Shown here one piece after another: positions 9,501 through 11,013 of a stretch of 11,013 nucleotides of DNA (its first letter is position 1; each line of letters begins with the position of its first letter). Origin of the DNA: Desulfovibrio sp. Dsv1 (GTDB taxonomy: Bacteria; Desulfobacterota; Desulfovibrionia; Desulfovibrionales; Desulfovibrionaceae); contig APFI01000060.1 in assembly GCA_000403945.1 (NCBI GenBank), forward strand, positions 1-11,013, written 5' to 3'. Below the pieces are notes generated by a model. That model had not been told where the DNA came from. It saw only the letters and a program-made list of their open reading frames with translations, and searched no databases. Made by a program: the position numbers and the translations under genes.

Positions 9501-9750
9501 ATGGATGCCTTTCCTGAAATCCACGCCCGGATTCTGAAAGTTACGGGCTGTGACAAGCAAGGAGATTTGGCCCAACGTCTCTGACAGTCGTCGACGTGGC
9601 GAAGTCAGAGTGAAGATTCTGCTGGCGTTGCTGGAATAGTTCAACGTGAACTCGCAATGGACCCGCACGGGAAAAGGGGAACGGCACTTTATTACTTCCA
9701 CGGAGAAGGTCGCTGCTTTGTATGGAATGAAACTTTATTCGCCATCTTAG
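9501..9750 (+). pseudogene. Broken phage-CI-repressor-type HTH gene
   Basis: ATG at 9501 starts MDAFPEIHARILKVTGC, then DKQGDLAQRL, matching the N-terminal helix-turn-helix of bacteriophage CI-type repressors (PF07022), and stops at TGA 9582. The homology resumes in another frame at 9589 (RRRGEV, VKILLALLE, in-frame TAG at 9637, FNVNSQWTRTGKGERHF, TSTEKVAALYG) and stops at 9748. The recognition-helix segment expected between the two pieces (like RQSSISDAK) is missing, so a small deletion plus frameshift and at least one nonsense codon have destroyed it. Function before decay was probably DNA binding. No peptidase domain is seen. Confidence 0.75.
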
Positions 9751-9783
9751 ACGGTGGGCGATGTGCCGAAGTGCTGACTGAGA

Positions 9784-10949
9784 CGGCAAGGCGTCGTTAC
9801 GGGCTATCTCGTCCACACCACCGACGTCACTCACGGCCGTCATTGAGGAACAGAAACGCATCGAGCGGCAACGCGTCCTGCTGGAAGCCATATTTGCCAA
9901 TTTGCCGGACATTCTCTGGTACTAGGACAGCGAAGGCAATTATTACTGAGGTCAAGAATCCTTTATACACTGCAACATTCTTGAATAATTGTCTGATTTT
10001 GTATCACAACTTTTGAGAATACGCGATCCCCGGTAATATCAGGTGGTCAATCCGCGCTTCGCATCGCTGACGGACAAGCCGCCCGAGAAAACCTGCGGCC
10101 TGCCAGCCTTCGCCATCTTCCCGCCGGAGGTCGCCGCCAGGGCTCAGGCAAACTTTCGCATGGCGGGCATTGAAAGCCGCGCCCCCTGTGCACCGAAGAA
10201 AAAGTGAGCTTCACCGATGGCCACACTGAATCGCCACGAAAAAACTGCACGCGGGCGGCCCTCCCGACGAACTTCTGACCTGCGCGAACCAGATAGAAAT
10301 TTCCTCACGGCGCCTGCTGGGCTTGCTCAACGACATTCTGGACATTTCCGAAATCGAGGCGGGCAAGATTGGACTGGGTGAGAACAGTTTCGTGCTCCAC
10401 AAGCTGGTATGGACAATGTGGAAAACATCATCATCCGCCCCCGCTGCGATCAAGTTCACGCCGGGACTCGGGGAGATTCATTTTCCGGGTACGGCAGGAG
10501 GACAAACGGAAGGAAGAAAGGCTGATTTCCTTACATCGTACGGGATAACGGCGTGGGCATATACGACTAAATGCTCAAAACCCTGTTCCAGCCCTTTGAA
10601 CAGGGCGGCAGCCACATTGCCCGCTCTTATGGCGGCACGGGCCTCGGACTTTCTATCTGCAAGAGCATCATCGAACATATGGGCGGAAAAATCAGCGTGA
10701 CGTGCAACCCAAGGGCAAGGGCAGCGACTTTTTCTTCGCTCTCCTGGCTCAAGGAAACGGAAAACTAGGCCGGAGAAGACTGGCCCGGCAGGAATCCGGT
10801 CGAACTTGCGGGCAAACGCATTCTGCTGGCGGATGACGTGGAAATCAACCGCATCTCACGGAAGCTGTGGCCATGTTCGCCGGGTTGCCCGAGAATTTCT
10901 ACAACCTGATTCTGATGGATCTGCGAATGCCTAAAATGGACGGCTATTC
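9784..10949 (+). pseudogene. Broken PAS-containing hybrid histidine kinase
   Basis: Recognisable pieces appear in the order of a hybrid kinase but in changing frames. GVVTGYLVHTTDVT (9790-9831) is the end of one PAS domain. Next comes EEQKRIERQRVLLEAIFANLPDILWY with a TAG, DSEGNYY to 9946, then after an insertion VNPRFASLTDKPPEKTCG (10048 on) and EEKVSFTDGHTE of the next PAS. The second HisKA helix (SSRRLLGLLNDILDISEIE, about 10296-10352) follows. The ATPase has IKFTPG (10449), VRDNGVGI (10538), LFQPFEQGG (10580s) and GGTGLGLSI (10631-10657). The receiver has KRILLADDVEINRI (10814-10855) and LILMDLRMPKMDGYS (to 10950). The phosphoacceptor histidine segment, the N box and the middle of the receiver are deleted. 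The right-hand IS cuts it after the GYS codons. It is clearly dead. Confidence 0.88.
9950..10050. repeat. AT-rich insertion flanked by GGTCAA direct repeats
   Basis: About 95 bp, much more AT-rich than its surroundings, split what should be one continuous PAS segment (DSEGNYY | VNPRFASL). GGTCAA occurs at both boundaries (9950-9955 and 10045-10050), as a target duplication would. Inside is an inverted repeat CAAGAAT/ATTCTTG (9953-9959, 9977-9983). There is no coding capacity and no terminal inverted repeat. A small non-autonomous element or a scar is the likely explanation. Confidence 0.5.
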
Positions 10950-11013
10950 TGTGTAAAGCCCCCTCAGTTAGTGCAAAGCCAAACTGGAGCCACCAGCATG
11001 CTTGAAGGCAAAC
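10950..11013 (-). mobile_element. Right end of an IS3-family-like insertion sequence (right copy, inverted)
   Basis: Read on the minus strand this matches the left-hand copy at 30-86 almost base for base, apart from CATGCTGGTG in place of GAG and one substitution, and ends in the same TTTACACA. The element body lies to the right of the window. It is inserted in the receiver domain of the kinase relic. Together the two copies form an inverted pair around the window. Confidence 0.82.
10968..11012 (-). CDS. IS3-family-like transposase (OrfB), C-terminal fragment
   Basis: The minus-strand frame reads FAFKHAGGSSLALH and stops at TAA (10968-10970). FAFK is shared with the left copy; beyond it the two differ because of a 7-bp length difference that changes the frame. 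Fourteen codons are visible. The frame chosen is the one that keeps FAFK. Confidence 0.65.
   Translation of the reverse strand, partial: FAFKHAGGSSLALH

Noticed and set aside
9304..9537. A 77-codon plus-strand frame with a normal-looking amino-acid composition.
   Set aside because: It crosses the IS481-like tail in the wrong frame and overlaps the start of the CI-type gene; the transposase motif is in another frame.
9637..9925. In-frame TAG codons inside otherwise good homology (LLE-TAG-FNV, WY-TAG-DSEG) as possible pyrrolysine, and TGA as selenocysteine.
   Set aside because: They are mixed with frameshifts, TGA and TAA stops and deletions in the same relic, and neither CI-type HTH nor PAS domains use these residues. 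Decay explains them.

Overview
The window is GC-rich, densely coding bacterial DNA from a Gram-negative with chemotaxis and phosphorelay signalling. The protein styles (CheW, the phage-CI-type HTH relic, the sugar genes) suggest a Desulfovibrio-like member of Desulfobacterota. That assignment rests on pattern recognition and has not been searched.

Layout. Bases 1-86 and 10950-11013 are the 3' ends of two copies of the same IS3-family-like insertion sequence in opposite orientation. Both end in TGTGTAAAGCCCC and each carries the last codons of its transposase, so the two ISs lie outside the window and bracket an interior of about 10.86 kb. Bases 87-282 hold no recognisable gene.

From 8119 down to 283 everything reads on the minus strand, in two groups. 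(a) A 905-aa membrane hybrid histidine kinase (sensor, HisKA, HATPase, receiver, Hpt) overlaps by about 23 bp a GT8-type glycosyltransferase; a cheW gene follows after an 84-bp gap. (b) After a 160-bp intergenic region with a long inverted repeat and a plausible promoter come a DegT/AHBA-type aminotransferase, a GtrB/ArnC-like polyprenyl-phosphate glycosyltransferase, a GtrA-type membrane protein and a soluble GT2 glycosyltransferase. The last three overlap stop-to-start by 4 bp. Group (b) reads as a surface amino-sugar pathway: an aminotransferase makes the sugar, the GtrB-like enzyme loads it on lipid, the GtrA protein flips it. No periplasmic transferase is present in the window.

At 8274-9266 an EamA/DMT permease runs on the plus strand, divergent from the kinase.

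From 9267 to 10949 no intact gene remains. In order, the wreckage is: a hairpin; the tail of an IS481-like transposase; a broken phage-CI-repressor-type HTH gene; and a broken PAS hybrid histidine kinase. The kinase relic has many frameshifts, several internal deletions, an AT-rich insertion of about 95 bp in its PAS domain, and is finally cut by the right-hand IS inside its receiver motif. The most unusual points are the inverted IS bracket, this layered graveyard (possibly a former HTH-PAS-kinase fusion), and the pairing of a phosphorelay kinase with a glycosyltransferase next to an amino-sugar operon.
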